Source: Rhizobium gallicum bv. gallicum R602sp
Lineage (GTDB): Bacteria; Pseudomonadota; Alphaproteobacteria; Rhizobiales; Rhizobiaceae
DNA: 64,000 bases
Direction of reading: 5' to 3'
Assembly: GCF_000816845.1 (NCBI RefSeq)
Contig: NZ_CP006877.1
Coordinates: forward strand, 2,857,501-2,921,500
A program made the position numbers and the translations under genes. Of this stretch, positions 24,762 through 33,076 are shown one piece after another. Below the pieces are notes generated by a model, which was given only the letters and a program-made list of their open reading frames with translations, did no database searches and had not been told where the DNA came from. The number at the start of each line of letters is the position of its first letter. Position 1 is the stretch's first letter.

Positions 24762-25772
24762 TCAAAACTCGATGACGATCTTTCCGAAGGGGCCGCGATT
24801 AAGGTGCTCAAGCGCCTTTGGCAGTTCGTCGAAGCTGAAGCGCTTGTCGACCACCGGCTTCAGGCCGGTGCGGTCGACGGCGCGGACCAGGTCCTCCAGC
24901 GCCCGGCGGTGTCCCACGCTGAGGCCCTGTACCGTCGGCGACTTCAATAGAAGCGATTGCACCGGCGCGGACAGATCGAAGCCATCCATGACACCGATCA
25001 CCGAAATCCGGCCGTTGACCGCCACAGCCTTTAGTGACTCGCCGAAATTGACGCCGGCTGCGATTTCGAAGATATGGTCGGCGCCGTAATCCTCCGTCAG
25101 TTCGAGGACGCGTTCGGCCCAATTCTCCCTGCCGATCCCATGATCGGCGCCGAGAGCGCGGGCGCGCTCGAGCTTCTCGGCATTTGCCGAGGTGATGATG
25201 ACCTCGGCACCATGCATCTTGGCAAGTTGAAGACCGAAGAGCGCCACCCCTCCGGTTCCCTGAATGACCACCTTGTCGCCCGCCTTCAGCCTGCCGAGTT
25301 CGATGAGCGCGAACCACGCCGTCAGACCTGCGCACGGTAGCGTGCTCGCTTCACCGGCATCGAGCGTCTTGGGCGCGTGAACGAACCAGTCCTCGCAAAA
25401 GGTCACATACTCGGAAAGCACACCCGGATAATATCCGCCGAGCGTCTTGTAGGGCGGGTGGCGGGCATCGCCGAGGCCTGGCCCGTTGATGCGCCCGGGA
25501 AGAAAGGTCGTGATGACGCGGTCGCCCGGCTTGAAGCGCGTGACGCCGGGGCCGACAGCTTCGACCACGCCGGCAAGGTCCGATGCCGGAACGAACGGAA
25601 ACTGCAGCGGCAGACCCATGCCGGTCTCCAGCACCAGCTTGTCGCGATAGTTCAGCGATACGGCCTCGGCACGGACCAGCACCTCGTTGCCGGTCGCCTC
25701 TTCGACCGCCGCCTCACGCACCATCAGATTCATCGGTCCGATATTGTCGATCGACCATTGCTTTGCCAACAT
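24762..25772 (-). CDS. Zinc-type MDR alcohol dehydrogenase / quinone reductase
   Basis: 336-aa medium-chain dehydrogenase/reductase with a GroES-like N-terminal domain (about 25-130) and a Rossmann domain ('GDKVVIQGTGGVALFGLQLA', about 160-180). 'VPASDLAGVVEAVGPGV' is family typical. Structural-zinc cysteines are not obvious, so it may be a zinc-independent NADPH reductase. The start at 25772 is preceded by GGAG. It is divergent from a LysR gene, which may regulate it. The substrate is unknown. Confidence 0.86.
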   Translation of the reverse strand: MLAKQWSIDNIGPMNLMVREAAVEEATGNEVLVRAEAVSLNYRDKLVLETGMGLPLQFPFVPASDLAGVVEAVGPGVTRFKPGDRVITTFLPGRINGPGLGDARHPPYKTLGGYYPGVLSEYVTFCEDWFVHAPKTLDAGEASTLPCAGLTAWFALIELGRLKAGDKVVIQGTGGVALFGLQLAKMHGAEVIITSANAEKLERARALGADHGIGRENWAERVLELTEDYGADHIFEIAAGVNFGESLKAVAVNGRISVIGVMDGFDLSAPVQSLLLKSPTVQGLSVGHRRALEDLVRAVDRTGLKPVVDKRFSFDELPKALEHLNRGPFGKIVIEF

Positions 25773-25873
25773 TCTTCTCACTCCATTCGGTTGACGGAGC
25801 CGAAGCATATCGTTGAAATTTGATCGACAGTTGCGTTATTAATTCCACAAAATGTTTCCCTGAAGGATACAAT

Positions 25874-26773
25874 ATGGAACAGCTCAAAGGCATATCGGTG
25901 TTTGTCGAGGTCGCGGAAGCAGGCGGCTTTTCCGCAGCCGCCGAGCGCCTTCATTTGACGCGCTCAGCCGTCGGAAAGACGATTGCACGGCTGGAACAGA
26001 GGCTGGGTGTGCGCCTGTTTCACCGCACGACCAGAGCGCAGAGCCTGACGGAGGAAGGCCAGTTCTTTTACGAGCACTGCCTGCGCGCCGTCGAGGAGAT
26101 CACGCGTGGCGAAGCGCTTCTCGAAAGCGGCAAGCGGGAGGTGCGCGGGCGTCTGCGGGTCACAATGCCGGTTCTTTTCGGCCGTCAGTGTGTGGCGCCG
26201 ATACTCATCAAGCTTCTTGACGAACATCCGCATCTCGAACTTGATCTTTCCTTCAACGACCGGATCGTAGATCTGGTCGACGACGGCTTCGATATTGCGG
26301 TGCGCAACGGCCCTCTCGGGGACTATCCCGGCCTGATGGTGCGCGTCATCGCCCAGCAGCGCATGACGGTTTGCGCCTCTCCGGGCTATCTCGAACGCCG
26401 CGGCATTCCAGCCAAGCTCGAAGATCTCGAAACCCATGACGGCATCGTCTATGGGAGGCAGGATCGAAACCGCACCTGGATATTCCCGACAAACGCCGAA
26501 CCCTTCCGGCAGGTATTGCCGCGATCGCGGCTGCGGCTCGACGATCTTGCCACCATCGCCGATGCTGCGGCACAAGGCGTCGGCCTTGCCTGGCTACCGT
26601 GCTGGCTCGTGCGGGACCGCGTTGCATCCGGCGAGCTTCGCCGGGTCTTGACCGATATTGCAGCTGTTGCCTTTGACGCCAATGTCGTCTGGGTAAAGTC
26701 GCCTGCAATGCAGCCGAAGGTTCGGCTCGTGATCGACACCTTGGCCGCAAAGCTCCCGGCTCTCATGAGTTAG
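25874..26773 (+). CDS. LysR-family transcriptional regulator
   Basis: 299-aa LysR regulator. A winged helix-turn-helix at about 1-60 ('VAEAGGFSAAAERLHLTRSA', 'LEQRLGVRLFHRTTR') precedes a PBP2-type effector domain at about 90-295. It is divergent from the MDR dehydrogenase with about 100 bp between starts, the usual LysR arrangement, so the dehydrogenase gene is its likely target. The start ATG 25874 has GAAGGA upstream. The effector is unknown. Confidence 0.88.
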   Translation: MEQLKGISVFVEVAEAGGFSAAAERLHLTRSAVGKTIARLEQRLGVRLFHRTTRAQSLTEEGQFFYEHCLRAVEEITRGEALLESGKREVRGRLRVTMPVLFGRQCVAPILIKLLDEHPHLELDLSFNDRIVDLVDDGFDIAVRNGPLGDYPGLMVRVIAQQRMTVCASPGYLERRGIPAKLEDLETHDGIVYGRQDRNRTWIFPTNAEPFRQVLPRSRLRLDDLATIADAAAQGVGLAWLPCWLVRDRVASGELRRVLTDIAAVAFDANVVWVKSPAMQPKVRLVIDTLAAKLPALMS

Positions 26774-26817
26774 CTAAGAAAGTCTCGGAACCCACTGAAT
26801 TTTTTGGTGTATTCACT

Positions 26818-26834
26818 GGAAATAGTGCATTTCC
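26818..26834. promoter_or_regulatory. Palindrome upstream of phytochrome gene
   Basis: GGAAAT-N5-ATTTCC is a perfect 6-bp inverted repeat 68 bp before the phytochrome start. It may be an operator; the factor is unknown. Confidence 0.35.
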
Positions 26835-26901
26835 GCCGTATATCCCTTTCCTTGTTACGCCGAAATGGGGTAACTGAAACGGAACCGGAGTCTCCTGTCT
26901 C

Positions 26902-28410
26902 GTGAGCAAAGCCTGCAACGGTGCGGACCTGACGAATTGCGACCGGGGAGCTCACCTTCAGCGCGCCGCCATCCAGCCCTTCGGTTTCCTGCTTACGGTT
27001 TCCGCCGACTGGAGAATCGTTCGCGCGTCGGCCAATCTCGAACAGTTTCTGGGCGTAGGTTGCGAACAGGTGCTTCGGCAGCCCCTTTCCGGCATCATCA
27101 TGTCCAGGACGCTGCACTCGATCCGCAACCGGCTGACCGTCATCCGAGGTCCGGTCATGATCGAGCGGCTATCCGGCATCGCCTTTGCGGAGGGCGGCCC
27201 CATTTTCGACGTGGCTCTGCACTGCATCGAGGGTGGGATCGTCATCGAGGCCGAACCGTCTCAGCGCGAGGGCCAAGGCGGCTCGACGCTGTCGATGGCC
27301 GCCATGATGGCGCGCATCGATCAAGCGCAGACCCTGGAAGCCTTTTTCCGCGAGAGCGCCCGGCAAGCGCGCGGCATTACCGGCTTCGACCGCGTGATGG
27401 TCTACCGCTTCGATGACGAAGGGTCCGGCGAAATCGTGGCGGAAGCCGCAAGATCCGGCATAGGATCCTTGCTTGGCCTTCACTTTCCGGCCACCGACAT
27501 TGCGGCCGAGGAGCGCGCCTTCTATGCCCGCAATCTCTTCCGCATCACCGCCGATGTCGATGCAGCGCCGGTTCCCGTCGTCCCGGAACTCGACGCGCAC
27601 GGCCGGGCAATCGATCTCTCGCTGTCGCTCCTGCGTGTGGCGCCGTCGGCCCATATCGACCATCTGAAGGACTTGGGCGTCGGCGCCTCGTTTTCGGTTC
27701 CGATTGTCGTGGACGGCAGGCTCTGGGGCCTGTTTGCCTGCCATCATTATGCTGCCCGCCTGCTCCCCGTCGAACGGCGCTTGACGGCGGAACTCTTCGC
27801 CCAGATGTTCGCCTCGCGGCTCCAAACCCGGGAGTGCCGGCTAGCGCTGGAATTCGAAACCGGGGCGCGAAAGGTCGTGGAGCGGCTGTTGGCCGCGGTT
27901 GCGGACAATATCGGCCTGCCCGATGATCCGGCCTTGTTGGCCGAAGTGCTTGCGGGCGCTGTTCCAGCAGACGGCATCGGCGTCTGGATCGATGGCCGCA
28001 CGGCGCTTTCAGGGCTCGCTCCCTCTCAGCAGCAATTCTCTGCGCTCATTGATACGCTGAACCGCAAGGTATCCGGCCATGTGTTCGCGACCGATCGTGT
28101 TGCCGAACTCTGGCCCGAGGCGGAATTGAATGGCGACGTCGCCGGACTGATGGGCATTTCCACCTCGCAGCCACCGCGCGATTATATCGTATTCTTCCGC
28201 CAGGAAATGCTGCGAACGGTGCATTGGGCTGGCGGTTCGCCAGGGCCAGCAGAACACGACGCCGACAGCCACGCCCTCACCTTCCACAAGAGCTTCCAGG
28301 CCTGGTCCGACCTGATGCGCGGACGATCGCTGCCGTTTTCCGCGGCCCAACGCCATGTCGCGGAGACGATCGGCGTGGCGCTTCAAGCCATTTCCCGCCT
28401 GACCGGGTGA
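26902..28410 (+). CDS. Bacteriophytochrome photosensory core without kinase domain
   Basis: 502-aa protein with PAS (about 18-115), GAF (about 140-310) and PHY (about 320-490) domains, and nothing after. Cys13 in 'NCDRGAHLQRAAIQPFG' sits where biliverdin attaches in bacteriophytochromes. GAF pocket residues include 'FPATDIA' (195-201), His251 in 'SAHIDHLKDLG' and 'CHHY' (280-283). The PHY tongue has 'DYIVFFRQE' and 'WAGG', but the usual PRxSF reads 'FHKSF' (461-465). Full proteins continue with a histidine kinase or other output; here the stop follows the PHY domain. The start is GTG. It may be a light sensor signalling through protein contact, or a truncated remnant. No haem-oxygenase (bphO) gene is adjacent. 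Confidence 0.86.
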   Translation: MSKACNGADLTNCDRGAHLQRAAIQPFGFLLTVSADWRIVRASANLEQFLGVGCEQVLRQPLSGIIMSRTLHSIRNRLTVIRGPVMIERLSGIAFAEGGPIFDVALHCIEGGIVIEAEPSQREGQGGSTLSMAAMMARIDQAQTLEAFFRESARQARGITGFDRVMVYRFDDEGSGEIVAEAARSGIGSLLGLHFPATDIAAEERAFYARNLFRITADVDAAPVPVVPELDAHGRAIDLSLSLLRVAPSAHIDHLKDLGVGASFSVPIVVDGRLWGLFACHHYAARLLPVERRLTAELFAQMFASRLQTRECRLALEFETGARKVVERLLAAVADNIGLPDDPALLAEVLAGAVPADGIGVWIDGRTALSGLAPSQQQFSALIDTLNRKVSGHVFATDRVAELWPEAELNGDVAGLMGISTSQPPRDYIVFFRQEMLRTVHWAGGSPGPAEHDADSHALTFHKSFQAWSDLMRGRSLPFSAAQRHVAETIGVALQAISRLTG

Positions 28411-28433
28411 GGCAACACCACTGAAGAGGGCGG

Positions 28434-29078
28434 TCAGGTCGGGCGAACCATCAGCCCGCCGATGAAGAGCTGCTCGAGGAAGCGCGCCGCATCCTCGAAG
28501 CGCCCTGCCCCGGCATGCTCCTGTCCGAGCACGGCGCGCACCTGGACGTCGAAGTCGGCATAATGCTGCGTTGTCGACCAGATCGAAAAGATCAGATGGT
28601 AGGGATCGCATTTGGCGATCTTGCCGGCCTTCGCCCAGGCGCGGATGACCTCGGCCTTCTCATCGACGAGTTGCTTCAGCGGGCCCTTCAGCTCGTCTTC
28701 GATATGCGGCGCGCCCTGCAGCACCTCGTTTGCAAACAGCCGGCTTTCGCGAGGAAAGTCGCGCGCCAATTCCAGTTTGCGGCGAATATAGCTGCGGATT
28801 TCGGTCTCCGGATTGCCCTCGGCATTGAAGGCGCGAAGCGGCTCAAGCCAAGTATAGAGCACACGGTCGATCAGCGCCCGGTGCATCGCCTCCTTGGTAC
28901 GGAAGTAATAGAGCAGGTTCGGCTTCGACATGCCGGCCACCTCTGCGATCTGGTCGATCGTCGAGCCGCGAAAACCCCTGGCGGAAAACACATCGAGCGC
29001 AGCTTCCAGAATCTGCTCTTCCTTCTCCTCCTGGATCCGCGTGCGCCGCTGTGTCTTCGCTGCTCTCGGAATTGCCAT
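28434..29078 (-). CDS. rutR: RutR-type TetR regulator of pyrimidine use
   Basis: 214-aa TetR-family regulator very like E. coli RutR. Matching segments include 'RTRIQEEKEEQILEAALDVF', the recognition part 'AGMSKPNLLYYFRTKEAM', 'ESRLFANEVLQGAPHI' and 'HLIFSIWSTTQHYADF'. RutR binds uracil and regulates pyrimidine catabolism. It is divergent from the N-carbamoyl hydrolase / dihydropyrimidinase operon, with a near-consensus operator in between, so it probably represses that operon when uracil is absent. Confidence 0.9.
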   Translation of the reverse strand: MAIPRAAKTQRRTRIQEEKEEQILEAALDVFSARGFRGSTIDQIAEVAGMSKPNLLYYFRTKEAMHRALIDRVLYTWLEPLRAFNAEGNPETEIRSYIRRKLELARDFPRESRLFANEVLQGAPHIEDELKGPLKQLVDEKAEVIRAWAKAGKIAKCDPYHLIFSIWSTTQHYADFDVQVRAVLGQEHAGAGRFEDAARFLEQLFIGGLMVRPT

Positions 29079-29214
29079 CTGGCTCTCGTTTCCCCTTGAA
29101 ATTCAATTGCTTCAGTCGAACGGTTCCTTCTGCCGTCCTTTTGAGCAACTCCCTGCAATTTTGTCTGAATTTTTCCTGATTTTCGTCTTGAGCCCGGCGC
29201 GGGAAGCTGTAATG

Positions 29215-29230
29215 TTTACCAATCGGTCAA
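29215..29230. promoter_or_regulatory. RutR-type operator
   Basis: TTTACCAATCGGTCAA matches the RutR consensus TTGACCANNTGGTCAA at 12 of 14 fixed positions. It lies between rutR and the N-carbamoyl hydrolase gene, about 140-155 bp from each start. Confidence 0.65.
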
Positions 29231-29370
29231 ATTATCTGTCAGATGCAAAACAAAGGCAACTGGCGATTTTCCGGCGTAACAAAACAAACAAGCGCGCCGG
29301 TAATTGACGATGGGAACAGACGGCGCATGTTCTTTGCATGACCGTGAAAAAACAGGTGAGGATTTCAGAC

Positions 29371-30624
29371 ATGGTGGCAGCACCAGGCGAGAATATGCGC
29401 GTCAACGGAGACCGTCTCTGGGACAGTCTCATGGACATGGCAAAGATCGGCCCCGGGATTGCCGGCGGCAATAATCGCCAGACACTGACGGACTCCGATG
29501 CCGAAGGCCGCAGCCTCTTTCGCACATGGTGCGAAGCCGCGGGCCTGACCGTCGGCGTCGACAAGATGGGCACGATGTTTGCAACCCGTCCTGGCACCGA
29601 TCCGGATGCGCTCCCTGTTTATGTCGGCTCGCATCTCGACACCCAGCCAACCGGCGGCAAATATGATGGCGTGCTCGGCGTGCTTGGTGCGCTCGAAGTC
29701 GTCCGTACGATGAACGACCTCGGCATCAGGACGAAGCACCCGATCGTCGTCACCAACTGGACCAATGAGGAAGGCGCCCGTTTCGCCCCGGCCATGCTCG
29801 CCTCCGGCGTTTTCGCCGGCGTTCACACGCTGGACTATGCCTATGGCCGCAAGGATTCCGAGGGCAAGACGTTCGGCGACGAGCTGAAGCGCATTGGCTG
29901 GCTCGGCGACGAAGAAGTCGGCGCCCGCAAGATGCACGCCTATTTCGAATATCACATCGAGCAGGGTCCGATCCTCGAAGCTGAGGAGAAGCAGATCGGC
30001 GTCGTCACCCACTGTCAGGGCCTCTGGTGGCTCGAATTCACGCTGACCGGCAGGGAAGCCCATACGGGCTCGACGCCGATGAACATGCGCGTCAATGCCG
30101 GGCTTGCGATGGCGCGCATCTTCGAGATGGTCCAAGGGGTCGCCATGAGCGAGCAGCCGGGCGCCGTCGGCGGCGTCGGCCAGGTGCTCTTCTCCCCGAA
30201 CTCCCGCAACGTGCTGCCCGGCAAGGTGATCTTTACCGTCGACATCCGCTCGCCTGACAAGGAAAAACTCGACCGCATGCGCGCCAGGATCGAGGCCGAA
30301 GCGCCGAAGATCGCCGATTCACTGGGCGTCGGCTGTTCGATCGAGGCGATCGGCCATTTCGAACCGGTGACCTTCGATCAAAAGCTCGTCACTGCCGTGC
30401 GCGGCGCCGCCGAAAGGCTCGGCTACAGCCACATGAACCTCATCTCCGGCGCCGGCCACGACGCCTGCTGGGCTGCCAAGGTGGCGCCGACGACGATGAT
30501 CATGTGCCCCTGCGTCGGCGGCTTGTCGCACAACGAGGCGGAGGAGATTTCCAAGGAATGGGCGACCGCCGGTGCGGACGTGCTGTTTCATGCCGTTGCC
30601 GAGACGGCGGAGATCGTCAGATGA
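29371..30624 (+). CDS. M20-family N-carbamoyl-beta-alanine amidohydrolase (beta-ureidopropionase)
   Basis: 417-aa dinuclear-metal hydrolase of the HyuC/AmaB type, third step of reductive pyrimidine breakdown: N-carbamoyl-beta-alanine to beta-alanine, CO2 and NH3. Metal ligands are visible in 'YVGSHLDTQPTGGKYDGVLG' and 'TNWTNEEGARFAP', with His in 'EYHIEQGPILE'; 'GAGHDACWAAK' is near the C-terminus. The start at 29371 has AGGA eight bases upstream; an in-frame ATG at 29338 is possible. The stop overlaps the next start (ATGA). RutR box upstream. N-carbamoyl-L-amino-acid hydrolase is the alternative reading, but dihydropyrimidinase is next door. Confidence 0.88.
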   Translation: MVAAPGENMRVNGDRLWDSLMDMAKIGPGIAGGNNRQTLTDSDAEGRSLFRTWCEAAGLTVGVDKMGTMFATRPGTDPDALPVYVGSHLDTQPTGGKYDGVLGVLGALEVVRTMNDLGIRTKHPIVVTNWTNEEGARFAPAMLASGVFAGVHTLDYAYGRKDSEGKTFGDELKRIGWLGDEEVGARKMHAYFEYHIEQGPILEAEEKQIGVVTHCQGLWWLEFTLTGREAHTGSTPMNMRVNAGLAMARIFEMVQGVAMSEQPGAVGGVGQVLFSPNSRNVLPGKVIFTVDIRSPDKEKLDRMRARIEAEAPKIADSLGVGCSIEAIGHFEPVTFDQKLVTAVRGAAERLGYSHMNLISGAGHDACWAAKVAPTTMIMCPCVGGLSHNEAEEISKEWATAGADVLFHAVAETAEIVR

Positions 30625-30902
30625 CGGCCGATGCGGATGCCGATCTGAATACCATGACGCATGCGGAATTGCTTTCGGCAGCCCGCGCCATGCGCCATGC
30701 GATCCGCACCCACCGGGATACGTCCATGCACGAGCTCTGTTGGCATCACCCCGACATGTGGGCGCTTCTGCCGGATCCACCCACCGGCGGCCAGATCGTG
30801 CCGGATTGGCCCCAATTCATGCGCGGCTGCATCCGCTACCGCCAGTCATTGGATAAACAGCTTGCGCAGGCACCGCGCAGCGCCAGGGAGTTCGGAGAAT
30901 GA
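30621..30902 (+). CDS. Uncharacterised 93-aa protein in pyrimidine operon
   Basis: Small soluble protein, coupled at both ends: its ATG overlaps the hydrolase stop and its stop overlaps the dihydropyrimidinase start. The centre reads 'DTSMHELCWHHPDMWALLP', with clustered His, Cys and Trp, followed by 'PDWPQFMRGCIRYRQSL'. I do not recognise the family. The strict coupling argues it is a real gene made in fixed ratio with the enzymes, perhaps an assembly or activity partner; this is inference. Confidence 0.78.
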   Translation: MTADADADLNTMTHAELLSAARAMRHAIRTHRDTSMHELCWHHPDMWALLPDPPTGGQIVPDWPQFMRGCIRYRQSLDKQLAQAPRSAREFGE

Positions 30903-32353
30903 GCACAGTCATCAAGGGCGGAACCATCGTCACGGCCGACCTCACCTACACGGCCGATTTGAAGATCGAAGACGGCAGGATTGTCGAGATCGGGCCGAAC
31001 CTTTCCGGCAATGACACGCTGGATGCGTCTGGTTGCTACGTGATGCCGGGCGGCATCGACCCGCATACGCATCTCGAAATGCCGTTCATGGGCACCTACT
31101 CCTCCGACGATTTCGAGAGCGGCACGCGCGCGGCCCTTTCCGGCGGCACGACGATGGTGGTCGATTTCGCCCTGCCCTCGCCCGGCCAGTCGCTACTTGA
31201 AGCGCTGACGATGTGGGATAACAAATCGACCCGCGCCAACTGCGACTATTCCTTCCACATGGCGATCACCTGGTGGAGTGAGCAGGTCTTCAATGAGATG
31301 CAGGCCGTCGTCCAGGATAAGGGCATCAACACCTTCAAGCATTTCATGGCCTACAAGGGTGCGCTGATGGTGGACGACGACGAGATGTATTCCTCCTTCC
31401 GGCGCTGCGCCGAACTCGGCGCGCTGCCGCTGGTCCACGCCGAAAACGGCGACGTCGTCGCGCAATTGCAGGCAAAGCTCATGGCCGAAGGCAACAACGG
31501 CCCCGAAGCGCACGCCTATTCCCGGCCGCCTGAAGTGGAAGGCGAGGCGACCAACCGCGCCATCATGATTGCCGACATGGCCGGCTGCCCCGTCTATATC
31601 GTCCACACTTCCTGCGAACAGGCGCACGAAGCGATTCGCCGCGCCCGCCAGAAAGGCATGCGCGTGTATGGGGAGCCGCTCATCCAGCACCTGACGCTCG
31701 ACGAGACGGAGTATTTCAACAAGGACTGGGATCACGCCGCCCGCCGCGTCATGTCACCCCCCTTCCGCAACAAGCAGCATCAAGATAGCCTCTGGGCCGG
31801 CCTTGCCTCCGGCTCGCTGCAGGTCGTCGCGACCGACCACTGCGCTTTCACGACCGACCAGAAGCGTTTCGGCCTCGGCGACTTCACCAAGATCCCGAAC
31901 GGCACCGGCGGCCTTGAAGACCGCATGCCGATGCTCTGGACCTATGGCATCAATACCGGCCGGCTGACGATGAACGAATTCGTCGCCGTGACCTCGACGA
32001 ACATCGCGAAGATCCTCAACATCTATCCGAAGAAGGGCGCGATCCTCGTTGGTGCCGACGCGGATCTCGTCGTCTGGGACCCGAAGCGCGCAAAGACCAT
32101 CACCTCGAAAAACCAGCAGTCGGCCATCGACTACAACGTCTTCGAAGACAAGCAGGTTACCGGCCTGCCGCGCTACACGCTGACGCGCGGCGTCGTCGCC
32201 ATTGAAGAAAACACGATCAAGACCCGCGAGGGCCATGGCGAATTCGTCAAGCGCGAACCGGTCACCGCCGTCAGCAAGGCGCTGTCGACCTGGAAGGAAG
32301 TCACCGCGCCGCGCAAGGTCGAGCGCACCGGCATTCCGGCAAGTGGCGTGTGA
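30899..32353 (+). CDS. hydA: Dihydropyrimidinase (D-hydantoinase)
   Basis: 484-aa cyclic amidohydrolase, second step of pyrimidine reduction: opens dihydrouracil to N-carbamoyl-beta-alanine. Metal-binding 'GGIDPHTHLEMPF' is near 53-65. The carbamylated lysine is expected in 'TFKHFMAYKGALMV'. Further metal histidines lie in 'PLVHAEN' and 'YIVHTSCEQAH', and the aspartate in 'VATDHCAF'. Overlaps the 93-aa gene by ATGA. It acts after PreTA and before the N-carbamoyl hydrolase. Confidence 0.93.
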   Translation: MSTVIKGGTIVTADLTYTADLKIEDGRIVEIGPNLSGNDTLDASGCYVMPGGIDPHTHLEMPFMGTYSSDDFESGTRAALSGGTTMVVDFALPSPGQSLLEALTMWDNKSTRANCDYSFHMAITWWSEQVFNEMQAVVQDKGINTFKHFMAYKGALMVDDDEMYSSFRRCAELGALPLVHAENGDVVAQLQAKLMAEGNNGPEAHAYSRPPEVEGEATNRAIMIADMAGCPVYIVHTSCEQAHEAIRRARQKGMRVYGEPLIQHLTLDETEYFNKDWDHAARRVMSPPFRNKQHQDSLWAGLASGSLQVVATDHCAFTTDQKRFGLGDFTKIPNGTGGLEDRMPMLWTYGINTGRLTMNEFVAVTSTNIAKILNIYPKKGAILVGADADLVVWDPKRAKTITSKNQQSAIDYNVFEDKQVTGLPRYTLTRGVVAIEENTIKTREGHGEFVKREPVTAVSKALSTWKEVTAPRKVERTGIPASGV

Positions 32354-32389
32354 CCGGAAGGGATGTCGAGCGTGCGGGATACCCCCTTT

Positions 32390-32560
32390 TCCCCCTTCGT
32401 GACATCTCCCCCGCAAAAAGGGAGAGCGAAAACATGCGGCTACCGCATCACCGGAGTTGAACGACACATTGCACCCGGCGCTTCCATGGGGATCGACGAG
32501 CGTCCTCAATCCGATCTCCCCCCTGGTGGAGGAGATGCCCGGAAGGATCGAGGGAGGTAT
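32390..32560. repeat. Degenerate RIME-like palindromic region
   Basis: Two C/T-rich to G/A-rich pairs, ATCTCCCCC...GGGAGAG near 32405-32427 and ATCTCC...GGAGGAGAT near 32515-32537, resemble the element at 21957-22080. It lies between convergent hydA and the cupin gene. Boundaries are approximate. Confidence 0.4.
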
Positions 32561-32563
32561 TTT

Positions 32564-32983
32564 TCACCCCTCCACCAATCTATCCAGTTCCGGCAGCAGC
32601 ACGACACTTTCCTGCTCGTTGGGATCTGTCCGCGCGATGATCGCGGTGCACGGCGTGCTGCTGAGGTTCGCCGGCAGGTGCGGGACGCCCGGCGGAATAT
32701 AAAACAGCTCGCCGGCATGGACGACGACATGATGCTCCAGCTCGTCGCCGTACCAGGTGTGCGCTTCGCCGGACAGCATGTAAATCGCCGTTTCATGCGC
32801 CTCGTGCAGATGCGCCTTGGCGCGTACGCCCGGTGGGATCGTCAGAAGATGCATGCAGATGCCCTTCGCGCCGACCGTTTCCGCAGCGATGCCCTCGAAA
32901 TAGCTCAGCCCCTGCTTGCCGCTATAAGCGTGGCTGGGGCGAATGATGTGGCAGGTGGGCTTTGATTTCGCATCCATCGTCAT
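32564..32983 (-). CDS. Cupin-domain protein
   Basis: 139-aa single cupin. 'AHLHEAHETAIYMLSGEAHT' gives motif 1 with two His and a Glu. 'AGELFYIPPGVPHLPANLS' gives motif 2 with its His, so a metal site is expected. ATGs at 32983 and 32977 are both possible; GGAG spacing favours 32977. It lies between the dihydropyrimidinase and the ABC transporter genes but on the opposite strand, so its link to pyrimidine use is uncertain. Confidence 0.78.
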   Translation of the reverse strand: MTMDAKSKPTCHIIRPSHAYSGKQGLSYFEGIAAETVGAKGICMHLLTIPPGVRAKAHLHEAHETAIYMLSGEAHTWYGDELEHHVVVHAGELFYIPPGVPHLPANLSSTPCTAIIARTDPNEQESVVLLPELDRLVEG

Positions 32984-33076
32984 TCTCCATGAATTTTGCC
33001 GCGGCAAAGAAAACCGGCGATCATCATAGCACGCAAACCGCGGCGACGCGGGGAAAACAGGACTGGTAAAGCATCG

